Shown here in pieces: positions 8,822 through 19,903 of a stretch of DNA of 64,000 nt. The position numbers and the translations under genes are program-made. The DNA is from Eleftheria terrae (GTDB lineage: Bacteria > Pseudomonadota > Gammaproteobacteria > Burkholderiales > Burkholderiaceae_C): contig NZ_CP106951.1 in NCBI RefSeq assembly GCF_030419005.1, positions 3,472,001-3,536,000 of the forward strand, given 5' to 3'. Each line of letters begins with the position of its first letter. The stretch's first letter is position 1. Below the pieces are notes generated by a model. It did no database searches. It saw only the letters and a program-made list of their open reading frames with translations, and was not told where the DNA came from.

Positions 8822-9769
8822 TCAGCCCTGCGCACCGCCTCCCGTTGGCGCGGGCGGCCCGCCGCGCACGGCCGGGGCGGGCACTGGCGCCTGCCATTCC
8901 GGCGCCTTGGCGCGTTGCTGGCCCTTCAGCGACCCCAGCGTGTGCGCATAGACCGAGGTGAATTCCGCGCCCAGCAGGAAGATCTGGGCCGAGTAGTACA
9001 CCCACACCAGCAGCACCACCAGGGAAGCGGCGGCCCCGAAGCCGGAAGCCACGCCGCTCTTGCCGATGTAGAGGCCGATCAGCGTCTTGCCGATGGTGAA
9101 CAGCAGCGACGTCACCACCGAGCCGACCAGCACGTCGCGCCAGCGGATGTGCACCCGGGGCATGAACTTGTAGATCATCGCGAATGCAGCCGTGATGAAG
9201 GCAAAGCTGAAGGCGAAGTTGAGCGCCGTCGCCAGCAGCTCCCAGGCTCCCATGAGAGGGCCCCACCATTTGCCGAGCGCGGCCAGCGCTGCACTGAACA
9301 GCAGCGAGACCAGCAGCAGGAAGCCGAAGCCCAGGATCAGGCCGAACGACAGCACCCGTGCCCGCAGGAAGCCCCACAGCCCGCTGGGCTGGTTGGCTGC
9401 AGGCGCGCGCCAGATGCGATCCAGCGCGTTCTGCAGCTCGGCGAACACGGTGGTGGCACCCACCAGCAGGGCACCCAGGCTGCCCAGGGTGGCCAGGGTG
9501 CTGGTGACCGGCTTGTTGACGCTTTCCAGCAGGCCCTGGATGGCATGCGCGCCGTCCTCGCCCACCAGCCCGCGCAGCTCGCCCATCAGCTCGCCACGCG
9601 CGGCCTCCTGGCCGAACACGAGGCCGGCCACCGAGATGACGATGAGCAGCAGCGGCGCCATCGAGAACACGGTGTAGTAGGCCAGGGCGGCGCCCATGCT
9701 GGCCGCGTTATCGTCGATCCAGGCCGAGACGGCCTGCTTGGCGAGGTTCCAGGTGTCGTTGAGGTGCAT
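8822..9769 (-). CDS. YihY/BrkB (virulence factor BrkB) family membrane protein
   Basis: A 315-residue polytopic inner-membrane protein of the YihY/UPF0761 (BrkB) family. The conserved N-terminal signature is visible: AWIDDNAASMGAALAYYTVFSMAPLLLIVI, then DRIWRAPAA, and about six hydrophobic helices ending VLLVWVYYSAQIFLLGAEFTSVYA. The C-terminal tail is Pro/Ala-rich and cytoplasmic. The ATG lies 62 bases inside the upstream desaturase gene on the same strand, an unusually long overlap. The transport or envelope function is not established for this family. Confidence 0.88.
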   Translation of the reverse strand: MHLNDTWNLAKQAVSAWIDDNAASMGAALAYYTVFSMAPLLLIVISVAGLVFGQEAARGELMGELRGLVGEDGAHAIQGLLESVNKPVTSTLATLGSLGALLVGATTVFAELQNALDRIWRAPAANQPSGLWGFLRARVLSFGLILGFGFLLLVSLLFSAALAALGKWWGPLMGAWELLATALNFAFSFAFITAAFAMIYKFMPRVHIRWRDVLVGSVVTSLLFTIGKTLIGLYIGKSGVASGFGAAASLVVLLVWVYYSAQIFLLGAEFTSVYAHTLGSLKGQQRAKAPEWQAPVPAPAVRGGPPAPTGGGAQG

Positions 9770-10760
9770 GGCGAGGCTGGCTGGGAGCGGGCCGGCGGGC
9801 CTGCCGGCGACTTGCGAGGGTTTCGGCAAGCCCCATGCCCAATGCATCGACAGCCTGCAGCTCGGGCCGCGCTGGCAGGTGCTCGGGCAGCCGCATGCGC
9901 CCCACGAGCCCCACGCGCTGCAGCAGCCGCAGGGTCCACCAGCCGGGATCCCATTCGCCGGGGAACAGGCCAAGGCGGGCCGATCCGGGATAGGCGTGAT
10001 GGTTGTTGTGCCAGCACTCGCCCATCGTCAGCAGCGAGGTCAGGCGGATGTTGCGACCCTGCACGGCCGCGCCGTCCACCCGGTAGTGCATCCCGCCATG
10101 GTTGTGGGCGAAGTAGCCGATCAGCCAGTGGCCGCCGACGCCCGCCGTGATGCGCGCGCACACGCCCCAGCACACGAAGCCCCAGCCGCCCCAGGCCAGG
10201 AACAACAGTGCCAGCGGCAGCTGCTGGAGCATCCAGGTGCGCTCCAGCCAGCGGTAGAACGGGTCGTCGGCAAGGCGCGGCTCGATGTGAATCTGGGGTG
10301 GGTGCTGCAGTTGCAGCTCGCAGTTGAGCTGCCACCACGCGTCCAGCAGCAGGGGGCGGCCATGGCGCAGATAGGGATGGCAGTCGGGCAGGCGCTGGGC
10401 ATAGTCGCGCAGCTCGTGCTGGCGCAACAGGCCCAGCGGGCCGGCCAGTCCCACCTGCACGCCCATCCACACCAGCAGCCGTTCCAGCCAGCGAGGGCAC
10501 TCGAAGCTGTCATGGATGAGCTTGCGATGGCTGCCGAGCGAATGGCCGAGCAGCAGTACCAGCCCGGTCGCCACGACGAACAAGGCCAGGGCCCCCCAGC
10601 TGAACCAGGCCCACCCGCCCAGCAAGGCGGCGCCCGCCATGCCCATGAACCAGAGCGACTTGACCGGCGCCCAGCGCACTTCGCCGCGGCACAGGTCAGC
10701 CACCGTGGAGGCTTGCACGCGATGGCTGTGCAGCCCGGAAGCGGGAAGCGGGGAGGACAT
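9708..10760 (-). CDS. Acyl-CoA/fatty-acid desaturase (membrane di-iron)
   Basis: A 350-residue membrane desaturase. Histidine box 1 is HSLGSHR (H73/H78) and box 3 is HNNHHAYPGSARLG (H251, H254, H255), within GECWHNNHH as in delta-9 desaturases. The middle box differs from the canonical HRxHH: only RQHELRDYAQR with H115 and a later CHPY (H128) are present. Hydrophobic pairs lie at about 35-72, 92-113 and 177-205. It should introduce a double bond into acyl chains to adjust membrane fluidity. The C-terminus overlaps the BrkB-like gene by 62 bases. An AT-rich palindromic stretch about 100 bp upstream is a candidate operator. Confidence 0.82.
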   Translation of the reverse strand: MSSPLPASGLHSHRVQASTVADLCRGEVRWAPVKSLWFMGMAGAALLGGWAWFSWGALALFVVATGLVLLLGHSLGSHRKLIHDSFECPRWLERLLVWMGVQVGLAGPLGLLRQHELRDYAQRLPDCHPYLRHGRPLLLDAWWQLNCELQLQHPPQIHIEPRLADDPFYRWLERTWMLQQLPLALLFLAWGGWGFVCWGVCARITAGVGGHWLIGYFAHNHGGMHYRVDGAAVQGRNIRLTSLLTMGECWHNNHHAYPGSARLGLFPGEWDPGWWTLRLLQRVGLVGRMRLPEHLPARPELQAVDALGMGLAETLASRRQARRPAPSQPRHAPQRHLEPRQAGRLGLDRR

Positions 10761-10855
10761 CAGGAATTTCTCCGAAGGCGCCGGCGAGGCAGGCAGGAAG
10801 GCAGACGATCGGTCGGTTGGTCGGTCGCACCGCCCGCTGTCACCGCTGATATGTA

Positions 10856-10886
10856 GTTAATTAACTTATTGGTTAATAGATTAATC
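10856..10886. promoter_or_regulatory. AT-rich double palindrome upstream of desaturase gene
   Basis: In an otherwise GC-rich stretch there is GTTAATTAAC (10856-10865, perfect 10-bp palindrome) and GATTAATC (10879-10886, perfect 8-bp palindrome) with another TTAAT between them. Read on the minus strand, TTAACC and TACATA boxes can be drawn about 15 bases apart in this interval, so it may hold both promoter and operator for the desaturase. It does not match the FabR or DesT operators I know. Low to moderate confidence. Confidence 0.4.
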
Positions 10887-11009
10887 GAGCGGGTAGCGGG
10901 GCGTCAAGCCACCGGGCTGGGGGATGCAGGGGCGGCGGGGCGGGATTGGAAACGCCCCGTGCGTGGCCGCCAGGCGTGCCACGCGGGGGACGCGGTGGGG
11001 CCGCAAGCG

Positions 11010-11318
11010 CTACAGCAGTGTCACGGCATGGGCGCGCACCACCAGGCTGTCCTGGCGGAAGCGGCGCTCGAGGTCCTTGCGGTAGGCCTTCCACCAGGCA
11101 CGGTCGAGCGTTTCGGCCATCACTTCATAGACCACCAGATCATCGTGCACGGGCTGGCCGTCGTCTGGCGCCCACACGCCGCGGGCGGGCGCGCGGGTGT
11201 ACGCGGTGAGGCCACCGAAGCGCTCCACCAGCTCCTGCCTCACCTGGGCAAAAAGCGCCGTCTCGAAACGGTGGCCTTGTTCGTCGCACAGCGGCAGCAG
11301 CAACTGCACCAGGTGCAT
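11010..11318 (-). CDS. Conserved hypothetical protein, about 100 aa
   Basis: A 102-residue soluble protein beginning MHLVQLLLPLCDEQGHRFE and containing ERFGGLTAYTRAPARGVW, YEVMAETLDRAWW and ERRFRQDSLVVRAH. The pattern (short beta strands, aromatic WW, ferredoxin-like alternation) resembles a small conserved family found across betaproteobacteria, without an assigned function that I can name. It starts 14 bases after the stop of the esterase gene, so it is probably cotranscribed with it. Start chosen at the ATG that fits this spacing. Confidence 0.65.
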   Translation of the reverse strand: MHLVQLLLPLCDEQGHRFETALFAQVRQELVERFGGLTAYTRAPARGVWAPDDGQPVHDDLVVYEVMAETLDRAWWKAYRKDLERRFRQDSLVVRAHAVTLL

Positions 11319-11332
11319 CGTCGGCACTCCTC

Positions 11333-11995
11333 TCAGGCCAGCATGCGCAGCAGCCAGCGGTTGAGGTCGGCAATCTCTTCCATGCAGACCGAATGCTCCA
11401 TGTCGTAGTCCTGCCATTCGACCCGATAGCCCAGGGCAGCCAGGGCATCCCGAGTGGCGGTGCCGCGCGCATGCGGCACCACCGGGTCGTGTCGCCCATG
11501 GGCTAGGAAGATCGGCAGCTCGGCATTGGCGACATGGCGCTCGGCCGCCGTTTTTTCAGCCAGCGGCAGGTAGCCCGACAGGCCCACCAGCCCGGCGAGG
11601 CGTTCGGGATGCCGCAGCCCGGCCATCAACGCCACCGCACAGCCTTGCGAGAAGCCCGCCAGCACGATGCGCGAGGCTGGAATGCCGCGCGCCTGCTCGC
11701 GCGCGATCAGCGACTGCACCGTGGTGTGCGATTCACGCAGGCCGCTTTCGTCCTCGCGGCGGACCAGGTCGGTGCCCAGGATGTCGTACCAGGCCGGCAT
11801 CTGGTAGCCGCCGTTGATGGTGACCGGTCGCACCGGCGCGTGGGGAAACACGAAACGCACCGGGCCGACCGCGGCGAGGTCGAGCTCCTGGGCGATGGGG
11901 ACGAAATCGCTGCCGTCGGCGCCCAGGCCATGCAGCACGATGATGGCAGCACGGGGGTGGGGGGCGGTTTCGATCTCGATGGCGTCGCGCGACAT
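11333..11995 (-). CDS. Carboxylesterase/phospholipase (alpha/beta hydrolase)
   Basis: A 220-residue cytoplasmic serine hydrolase of the carboxylesterase/acyl-protein thioesterase family (EstB-like). The oxyanion motif is LHGLGADGSDF, the nucleophile elbow GFSQG (S116), with D170 (HGRHDPVVP) and H201 (DMEHSVCMEE) completing the triad. Length and spacing are typical. It is encoded divergently from the MazG-like gene, with 43 bp between the two starts, and is followed by the small conserved gene. Likely substrates are short-chain esters or lysophospholipids; not determinable here. Confidence 0.88.
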   Translation of the reverse strand: MSRDAIEIETAPHPRAAIIVLHGLGADGSDFVPIAQELDLAAVGPVRFVFPHAPVRPVTINGGYQMPAWYDILGTDLVRREDESGLRESHTTVQSLIAREQARGIPASRIVLAGFSQGCAVALMAGLRHPERLAGLVGLSGYLPLAEKTAAERHVANAELPIFLAHGRHDPVVPHARGTATRDALAALGYRVEWQDYDMEHSVCMEEIADLNRWLLRMLA

Positions 11996-12038
11996 GGGGG
12001 CTCCTGAAGGAAGATGCGCCAGAGGATAGAGTACCCGC

Positions 12039-12392
12039 ATGACCCCAGACACCCTGGCTGCATTGACGCAGCGCCTGCGCGAGTTCGCCGCGATCCGCGA
12101 ATGGCAGCCCTTTCACTCGCCCAAGAACCTGGCCATGGCGGTGGCCGGCGAGACCGGCGAACTGGTGGCCGAATTCCAGTGGCTGACCGAGGCCGAGAGC
12201 CGGGCGCCCGGCCCCGAACGCCTGCTGCGCATCCGCGACGAGGCGGCCGACGTGTTCATCTACCTGCTGCGGCTGGCCGACGGCCTGGGCTTCGACCTGG
12301 TAGAGGCTGCCAATGCCAAGATGGATCGCAATGAAGTGCGCTACCCCGCAGAGCAAGTGAAGGGCAGTGCCCGCCGCTCCGACGAGTACTGA
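12039..12392 (+). CDS. MazG-like nucleotide pyrophosphohydrolase
   Basis: A 117-residue all-alpha NTP pyrophosphatase of the MazG/RS21-C6 (dCTPase-like) group. Metal-binding acidic motifs are GETGELVAEFQWLTE and, after a loop, RDEAADVFIYLLRLAD (the ExxE...ExxD arrangement), followed by NAKMDRNEVRYP, the usual C-terminal cap. It probably removes non-canonical dNTPs. A single-domain protein, shorter than E. coli MazG, as expected for this group. Divergent from the esterase. Confidence 0.87.
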   Translation: MTPDTLAALTQRLREFAAIREWQPFHSPKNLAMAVAGETGELVAEFQWLTEAESRAPGPERLLRIRDEAADVFIYLLRLADGLGFDLVEAANAKMDRNEVRYPAEQVKGSARRSDEY

Positions 12393-12458
12393 GCAGCTCG
12401 GCCGGCCATCAGCGTCTGCCGGCCGCAGGGCAGGCGCCGCAGCGGCCTTGCCGCGATC

Positions 12459-13040
12459 TCACTGTCTCGGCTTGAGCCCCTCGGGCCGCTGCAGCAGCCG
12501 GTCGACATAAGCCTTCAGCCGAGGACGCTCGGGCAGGCTGCCACCGCCCCACAGGCGCCGCCAGATGAACATCGAGCCGATCACCACGTCCGCGGCGGTG
12601 AACCAGTCGCCGAACAGGTAAGGCCCGTCGCCGAGCTCCTGTTCCACCGCGTCCTGTGTTGCCTCGAAGTTGTTCCAGCCGCGCTGCGGCAGGGTGTCCT
12701 GCTTCAGCAGGGCGTCTCCCATGGACGGTTCCAGCTGCGCGGTGGCGAACACCATCAGGGACAGGTAGCGGCCTCGCTCGGGCGTGCCGACCGCGGGCGC
12801 CAGGCGGGCCTCTGGGTATTTCTCGGCAAGGTAGAGGCAGATGGCCGGGCATTCGAAGACCCGCACGTCACCATCCACCAGGGCCGGCAGCTTGCCGGCA
12901 GGGTTGATCTTCAGGAACTCCGGCGTCTTGTGCTCGCGTTTCTGGAAGTCGATGTGCACCAGCTCGTAGTCGGCCTGGCACTCATCGAGCATCCATTTGG
13001 CAATGGTGGCCCGGCTCTGGGGGTTGTAGTAAAGCTTCAC
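12459..13040 (-). CDS. Glutathione S-transferase family protein
   Basis: A 193-residue GST. The thioredoxin-fold N-domain has VKLYYNPQSRATIAKWMLDE and the cis-Pro/glutathione segment INPAGKLPALVDGDVRVFECPAICLYLAEKYPE; an all-helical C-domain follows (DWFTAADVVIGSMFIWRRLWGGG). A GTG start is proposed because the family begins exactly with the K-L-Y strand and there is no ATG at that position; an ATG 22 codons upstream would add an arginine/proline-rich stretch that does not look coding. Role: glutathione conjugation or a related redox reaction; substrate unknown. Confidence 0.85.
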   Translation of the reverse strand: MKLYYNPQSRATIAKWMLDECQADYELVHIDFQKREHKTPEFLKINPAGKLPALVDGDVRVFECPAICLYLAEKYPEARLAPAVGTPERGRYLSLMVFATAQLEPSMGDALLKQDTLPQRGWNNFEATQDAVEQELGDGPYLFGDWFTAADVVIGSMFIWRRLWGGGSLPERPRLKAYVDRLLQRPEGLKPRQ

Positions 13041-13173
13041 TGGCGGCTCCCGGGTGGCGAAGGGTGGGGCGCGAACCGGCAGATGCCGGTTCACTGCCTG
13101 CACCACATGATGTCACGCGCCTCCCGCCGCTGCACCGGGCTGGCGGCCGGTGGGCGCCGCCGTGCCGCTGCTT

Positions 13174-14670
13174 TCAGGGCATCACTGCGTGCGCGCCCAC
13201 CGGGCACGCCGGACGCGCCATGCCGGAGGGTGGCGCCGCCTTGACGCAGTTGCGGCCCTCCGCCTTGGCGCGGTACATCGCGGTGTCTGCCCGGTGCAGC
13301 AGGTGGGACAGCGCCTCCCCGGGTGATTCAAGCAGGGCCACGCCGATGCTCACCGTCAGTGCCAGGCGCCGCTCCTCGTGGTGAAGCTGCAGGGCCGCCA
13401 CCGTTTCCCGCAGCCGCTCGGCCACCGCCATGGCGGCGGCCAGGTCGGTGTCGGGCAGGACCACCGCAAACTCCTCGCCGCCCAGGCGGCCCAGGCAGTC
13501 GCCACTGCGCAGGGCCGGCACGCAGGCCTGGGCGATGGCCTGGATGACACGGTCGCCGGCGAGGTGCCCGCAGCTGTCGTTGATCGCCTTGAAATGATCG
13601 ATATCGAGCATCAGCAAGGCCAGCGGATGGCCATGGCGGCTGGCGCGGCGGATCTCGGCATGCCCGGTGGCCAGCAGGTGGCTGCGGCTCGCCACGCCAG
13701 TGAGCGGATCCCGCGCCGCCTGGTGCTCGAGCCGGGCGATGAGCTCCTCATTGCGCAGTCGCAACTCGGTCGCTTCGGCCGTCGTCTGGTGGATCTTCAG
13801 CGCCACCCACAGCATCAAGGTGCTGTAGAACAGCCCCAGCAGCGCCAGCCCCAGGCTGAAGGCGCCGTCGCTGAACAGCGGCGGCAGCAGCAGGGCCACG
13901 AAGGGGATGGCCATGTCCATCAACAGCAGGTCGCGGTGCGGATTGCTCATGGCGGCCGTCAGCGAGATCAGCCCCAGGTGGATCAGCATCGTGAAGATCA
14001 GGCTGCTGAAATCGGTCGGCACCCAGCCCCAGACGACGACGGACGACCAGACCAGCATGTGGGCCCCATGCGCCATGCCGATGCGGCGCGCCCAGCGCCG
14101 CTCCTCGGCCGGCGTCGCATTGGCGGCGCGAAAGCGGTGGTAGCAGGTGATGTAGCCGGCAATCACCGCCAGCTCCACGGCGCCGAAGACCAGCGCCTGC
14201 CAGGTGGGCAGCCAGCGCGTGAGCAGCACCGCGGCCATCACCGCAAGCGGTGGCGCCAGGTACTTGTCGGTGAGGTGGTTGTCGACGTAGAGGTGCAGCT
14301 GGGCCAGGCGGATGCGGGCGCGACGTTCGACATCAGCCGCTGGCTGTGGCAGCACGGGGATGCCGGGCGGTGCTGGCAGCCCGGCCCTGGCGGCAATCGT
14401 TGGATGGTCCGGGAGGCGCACCGTGGTGTAAGGTGGGGAATGCGAGGTGTCAAATTGTGAAGGATCGGCCAGGGGGGTGAAGCTGGCAGGGATGACAGAG
14501 CGGGATGCGTCGGTCGGCACGGGTGGCCGCCGGGTCGGCAGCGACTCGCCGTGCACGGGCCAGCGCAGCGGCACGACGGCGGCTCGTGCATCGAATGGCG
14601 GCCCGGCAGCGGCGCCTGGCCGTCGGACTGCCACGCCGCCGGCATTTGGAGGTAAGGTGAGCGCCTTCAT
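13174..14670 (-). CDS. Membrane-bound diguanylate cyclase (GGDEF)
   Basis: Synthesises the second messenger c-di-GMP. A long Pro-rich N-terminal tail (1-110) is followed by about five to six membrane segments (residues 138-295) and a GGDEF domain. The active-site motif is GGEEF at 397-401 and the product-inhibition I-site RxxD is present (RSGD, 388-391, five residues before it). No EAL domain is present. The start is uncertain: residues 1-80 have poor coding character, and a start nearer the membrane domain is possible. It is a monocistronic gene divergent from the DsbG-like gene; the input signal is unknown. Confidence 0.85.
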   Translation of the reverse strand: MKALTLPPNAGGVAVRRPGAAAGPPFDARAAVVPLRWPVHGESLPTRRPPVPTDASRSVIPASFTPLADPSQFDTSHSPPYTTVRLPDHPTIAARAGLPAPPGIPVLPQPAADVERRARIRLAQLHLYVDNHLTDKYLAPPLAVMAAVLLTRWLPTWQALVFGAVELAVIAGYITCYHRFRAANATPAEERRWARRIGMAHGAHMLVWSSVVVWGWVPTDFSSLIFTMLIHLGLISLTAAMSNPHRDLLLMDMAIPFVALLLPPLFSDGAFSLGLALLGLFYSTLMLWVALKIHQTTAEATELRLRNEELIARLEHQAARDPLTGVASRSHLLATGHAEIRRASRHGHPLALLMLDIDHFKAINDSCGHLAGDRVIQAIAQACVPALRSGDCLGRLGGEEFAVVLPDTDLAAAMAVAERLRETVAALQLHHEERRLALTVSIGVALLESPGEALSHLLHRADTAMYRAKAEGRNCVKAAPPSGMARPACPVGAHAVMP

Positions 14671-14720
14671 CGGCCGGCGCTAGCCCGGCCATCCAGCCAG
14701 CCCTTCGCGGTACCCACATC

Positions 14721-15299
14721 GTGAGCTCACTCCAACGCAGAACCTTCCTCGCTGCCGCCCTGCTGGGCGGCGCTGTGCTGACCGCCTGTTCCGAGCGCGA
14801 TGCGCCGCCGACCGCGGCCGCCACGCCCCCACCCACGGCTGAAGAGGCCTACAAGCTGGCCGCCGGCGCTACCGGCGTGCAGGTGGGGCAAGCGATGGCG
14901 GCCAACACGGTCTATGTCTTCTTCGACCCGCAATGCCCTCATTGCGCCACCTTGTGGGCGGAATCCAAGCCCTTGCTCGGGCGGCTCAAGATGGTATGGA
15001 TCCCGGTGCAATTGCTGGGCGCACAGTCGATGCCGCTGGCAGCAGCCATCCTGTCTGCACCGCAACCCGTCGAGGCGATGGAGCGGCACGAGGCCCAGGT
15101 GGCCCAACGGGCCGCACTGTCCGCACCCGCGCCCGACGAGGCGACCCGCGCCAAGGTGGAAGCCAACACCGAGCTGTTCAAGAAACTGGGCGCCGAGAGC
15201 GTGCCCATGCTGTACTTCCGCCACGCCACGACCGGCCAGTACGGCTCCCACTCGGGCGCGCTGCCGACCGCACAGTTGCAGCAGCTGGTGGGGGTGTGA
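14721..15299 (+). CDS. DsbG/DsbC-like thioredoxin-fold lipoprotein
   Basis: A 192-residue exported thiol-disulphide protein. The N-terminus has RRTFLAAALLGGAVLTAC, with a paired arginine and a lipobox-like LTAC, so probably a lipoprotein. The active site is DPQCPHC within VYVFFDPQCPHCATLW, and the cis-Pro loop is ESVPMLYF. It lacks the dimerisation domain of classical DsbC/DsbG, so it is a short catalytic-domain-only version. The start is GTG, placed so that the signal peptide is complete. The direction of catalysis (isomerase or reductase) cannot be decided. Confidence 0.8.
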   Translation: MSSLQRRTFLAAALLGGAVLTACSERDAPPTAAATPPPTAEEAYKLAAGATGVQVGQAMAANTVYVFFDPQCPHCATLWAESKPLLGRLKMVWIPVQLLGAQSMPLAAAILSAPQPVEAMERHEAQVAQRAALSAPAPDEATRAKVEANTELFKKLGAESVPMLYFRHATTGQYGSHSGALPTAQLQQLVGV

Positions 15300-15924
15300 C
15301 GCCGGGGCCGGCACGGCCGGCGCAGGCCCTTGCCGTTGGAGCCGGTCTCGCCCGGCTTTCCGCGGCGCCTGGCACCCGGGCACTGAGGGCAGCGAAGTCG
15401 CCCGGCTGCCCGGCTGCCCGGCTGCCCGGCTGCCCGGCTGCCCGGCTGCCCGGCGAACGGCGAACGGCGAACGGCCAGAGGCCTGAAGCGGCCAGCGGGG
15501 CAGGTCGGCCCTTGAAGCAGGGCTTCAGTGCCTGGCAATTCGGTGCCTGGCAAGCATGCGCGCGGCTCGACGACCGCGGCCTTCCTTCACCCGTCAAACG
15601 CAGCACGTCCGCGTCCGTACCCGGACTCGACCCCGGGCCACCCCGGCCTGCGTGTCAGCCGCCCGGCCACCGGCACAGGAACATCCGGGGACGCGCAGGA
15701 CGCGCTGCCCGGCAGGACGCCGCGCGACAACGGTCGGCTGTGCCCCGGAAGCGGGTGGCTGCCTTGTCGCCCCCAAGCTCGATACCAGCCGCAACAGCGA
15801 CACCGGGCGGGTGTATTCGTGCACCACAAGCGGCCCTTGAGCGACCAGGCCGCCCTGGCCGCCACGTGCGGCCAGGACGCCGAACCGTCCCATGCGAACG
15901 CCGGTGTCGCACCCGGCGGCGGCC
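15300..15924. other. Long intergenic gap between convergent DsbG-like gene and gyrB
   Basis: About 625 bp with no convincing gene. It holds the tandem repeat at 15401-15475. The open frames present are compositionally like shadow frames (very Arg/Pro-rich, no recognisable domain). No clear U-run terminator was found for either flanking gene. Confidence 0.6.
15401..15475. repeat. Compound tandem repeat (8-mer x6.75 then 7-mer x3)
   Basis: CCCGGCTG is repeated six times exactly plus six bases of a seventh copy (15401-15454), directly followed by GAACGGC three times (15455-15475). Perfect copies suggest recent slippage. Non-coding location between convergent genes. Confidence 0.95.
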
Positions 15925-18538
<2,614 letters not shown>

Positions 18539-18580
18539 CAAGTGGGTGGCTGCTCACGGTGCCCGGCCACCCCCGGGCAC

Positions 18581-19687
18581 TCAGATCCGCATCGGCATCA
18601 CGACGTACTTGAAGCCGGCCTGCTCCGGAATGGTGAGCAGGGCCGAGCTGTTGGCGTCCTGCAGCTCCACCTGCACCATGTCCTGGCTCATGTTGGCCAG
18701 CGCATCCACCAGGTAGGTGACGTTGAAGCCGATCTCGATGGTGTCGCCGCCGTAGTCGATCTCCAGCTCCTCCTTGGCCTCTTCCTGCTCGGCATTGCTG
18801 GAGGCGATGCGCAGCAGGCCCGGCTCGATGTTCAGGCGCACGCCCTTGAACTTCTCGCTGGTCAGGATGGCAGCGCGTTGCAGGCTGGCCAGCAGCGGGG
18901 CACGGCCCAGGATGACGCTGTTGCGGTGGTTCTTCGGGATCACCCGGTTGTAGTCGGGGAACTTGCCCTCCACCAGCTTGGTGACGAACTCCATGCCGCT
19001 GAAGCTGAACTTCGCCTGGTTGCCGGCAAAGCGCATCTCGATCGGCGTGTCCTCGTCCTTCAGCAACCGCTGCAGCTCCAGCACGGTCTTGCGCGGCAGG
19101 ATCACTTCCTGGCGTGGCATCTCCACTTCCAGCGTGGCGCTGGCCAGCGCCAGGCGGTGCCCGTCGGTGGCCACCAGGGTCAGCTGCTGGCCTTCGGCCA
19201 CGAACAAGATGCCGTTGAGGTAGTAGCGGATGTCATGCACTGCCATCGCGAAGTGCACTTGGCCGATCAGGCTCTTCAGGGTCTTCTGCGGCACGCCGAA
19301 GGCGGGACCGAAGTCGGCGGCCTCCTGCACCAGCGGGAAATCCTCGGCCGGCAGCGTCTGCAGCGTGAAGCGGCTCTTGCCGCCTTGCAGCGTCAGCTTG
19401 TTCTGCGCCGCGGAGAGCGACACCGTCTGGTCGGCCGGCAGCGACTTCAGGATGTCGATCAGCTTGCGGGCGCCGACGGAGGTGTTGAAGCTGGCAGCGT
19501 CGCCTTCGAACTCGGCCGTGGTGCGCACCTGGATCTCGAGGTCACTGGTCGTGAACTCCACCTGGGGACCGGTCTTGCGGATCAGCACGTTGGCCAGGAT
19601 CGGCAAGGTGTGCCGCCGCTCCACGATGCCGGAGACGGCTTGCAGCGCGCCAAGCACTTTTTCCTGAGGTGCCTTCAAGACAATCAT
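18581..19687 (-). CDS. dnaN: DNA polymerase III beta subunit (sliding clamp)
   Basis: The 368-residue processivity clamp. It begins MIVLKAPQEKVLGALQAVSGIVERRHTLPILANVLI, the normal first strand and helix of the clamp, and has three repeated clamp domains; the C-terminus ANSSALLTIPEQAGFKYVVMPMRI is characteristic and includes the residues that form the partner-binding cleft. Length is as in E. coli (366 aa). It lies between the candidate origin and gyrB. Its first codons and upstream DNA form one arm of the duplicated origin element described separately. Confidence 0.98.
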   Translation of the reverse strand: MIVLKAPQEKVLGALQAVSGIVERRHTLPILANVLIRKTGPQVEFTTSDLEIQVRTTAEFEGDAASFNTSVGARKLIDILKSLPADQTVSLSAAQNKLTLQGGKSRFTLQTLPAEDFPLVQEAADFGPAFGVPQKTLKSLIGQVHFAMAVHDIRYYLNGILFVAEGQQLTLVATDGHRLALASATLEVEMPRQEVILPRKTVLELQRLLKDEDTPIEMRFAGNQAKFSFSGMEFVTKLVEGKFPDYNRVIPKNHRNSVILGRAPLLASLQRAAILTSEKFKGVRLNIEPGLLRIASSNAEQEEAKEELEIDYGGDTIEIGFNVTYLVDALANMSQDMVQVELQDANSSALLTIPEQAGFKYVVMPMRI

Positions 19688-19903
19688 ATGAACCTCTTAG
19701 ATTGGTAGCCGTAGTAGGGTGGCCGGGTTTTTGTGGACAACGCTATTTTGTCTTGCCGGATCAAGGCTCTAGCCTGATGACAACCGTGTGCAGCGCACCC
19801 GGGGCAGCCGGTGCGTACAAAGACAACAACTTTGCGGCGTCTGTCCCGCCTGTGGACTTCTCTTCACTTGTTCGACAGTTGTCCCCAACCTTGTCACTTG
19901 ACC
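19675..19903 (+). repeat. Origin direct repeat, copy 1 (dnaN-proximal)
   Basis: Aligns without any gap to 20221-20449 at a constant offset of 546 bases; by hand count about 164 of 229 positions are identical. The best-conserved block covers 19727-19754 (28 identical bases including the DnaA box). The left end includes the first codons of dnaN, so the element originally spanned the dnaN start. Confidence 0.9.
19732..19740 (-). promoter_or_regulatory. DnaA box-like site, copy 1
   Basis: TGTGGACAA on the plus strand, i.e. TTGTCCACA on the minus strand; one mismatch from the TTWTNCACA consensus. Preceded by TAG triplets at 19698, 19706, 19712 and 19715. Confidence 0.65.

Noticed and set aside
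15401..15475. CRISPR array
   Set aside because: Units are 7-8 bases with no spacers; it is a simple tandem repeat.
19879..19887. TTGTCCCCA (and its copy at 20425-20433) as DnaA boxes
   Set aside because: They differ from TTWTNCACA at two positions including the invariant A-C-A end; conserved in both repeats but not called as boxes.
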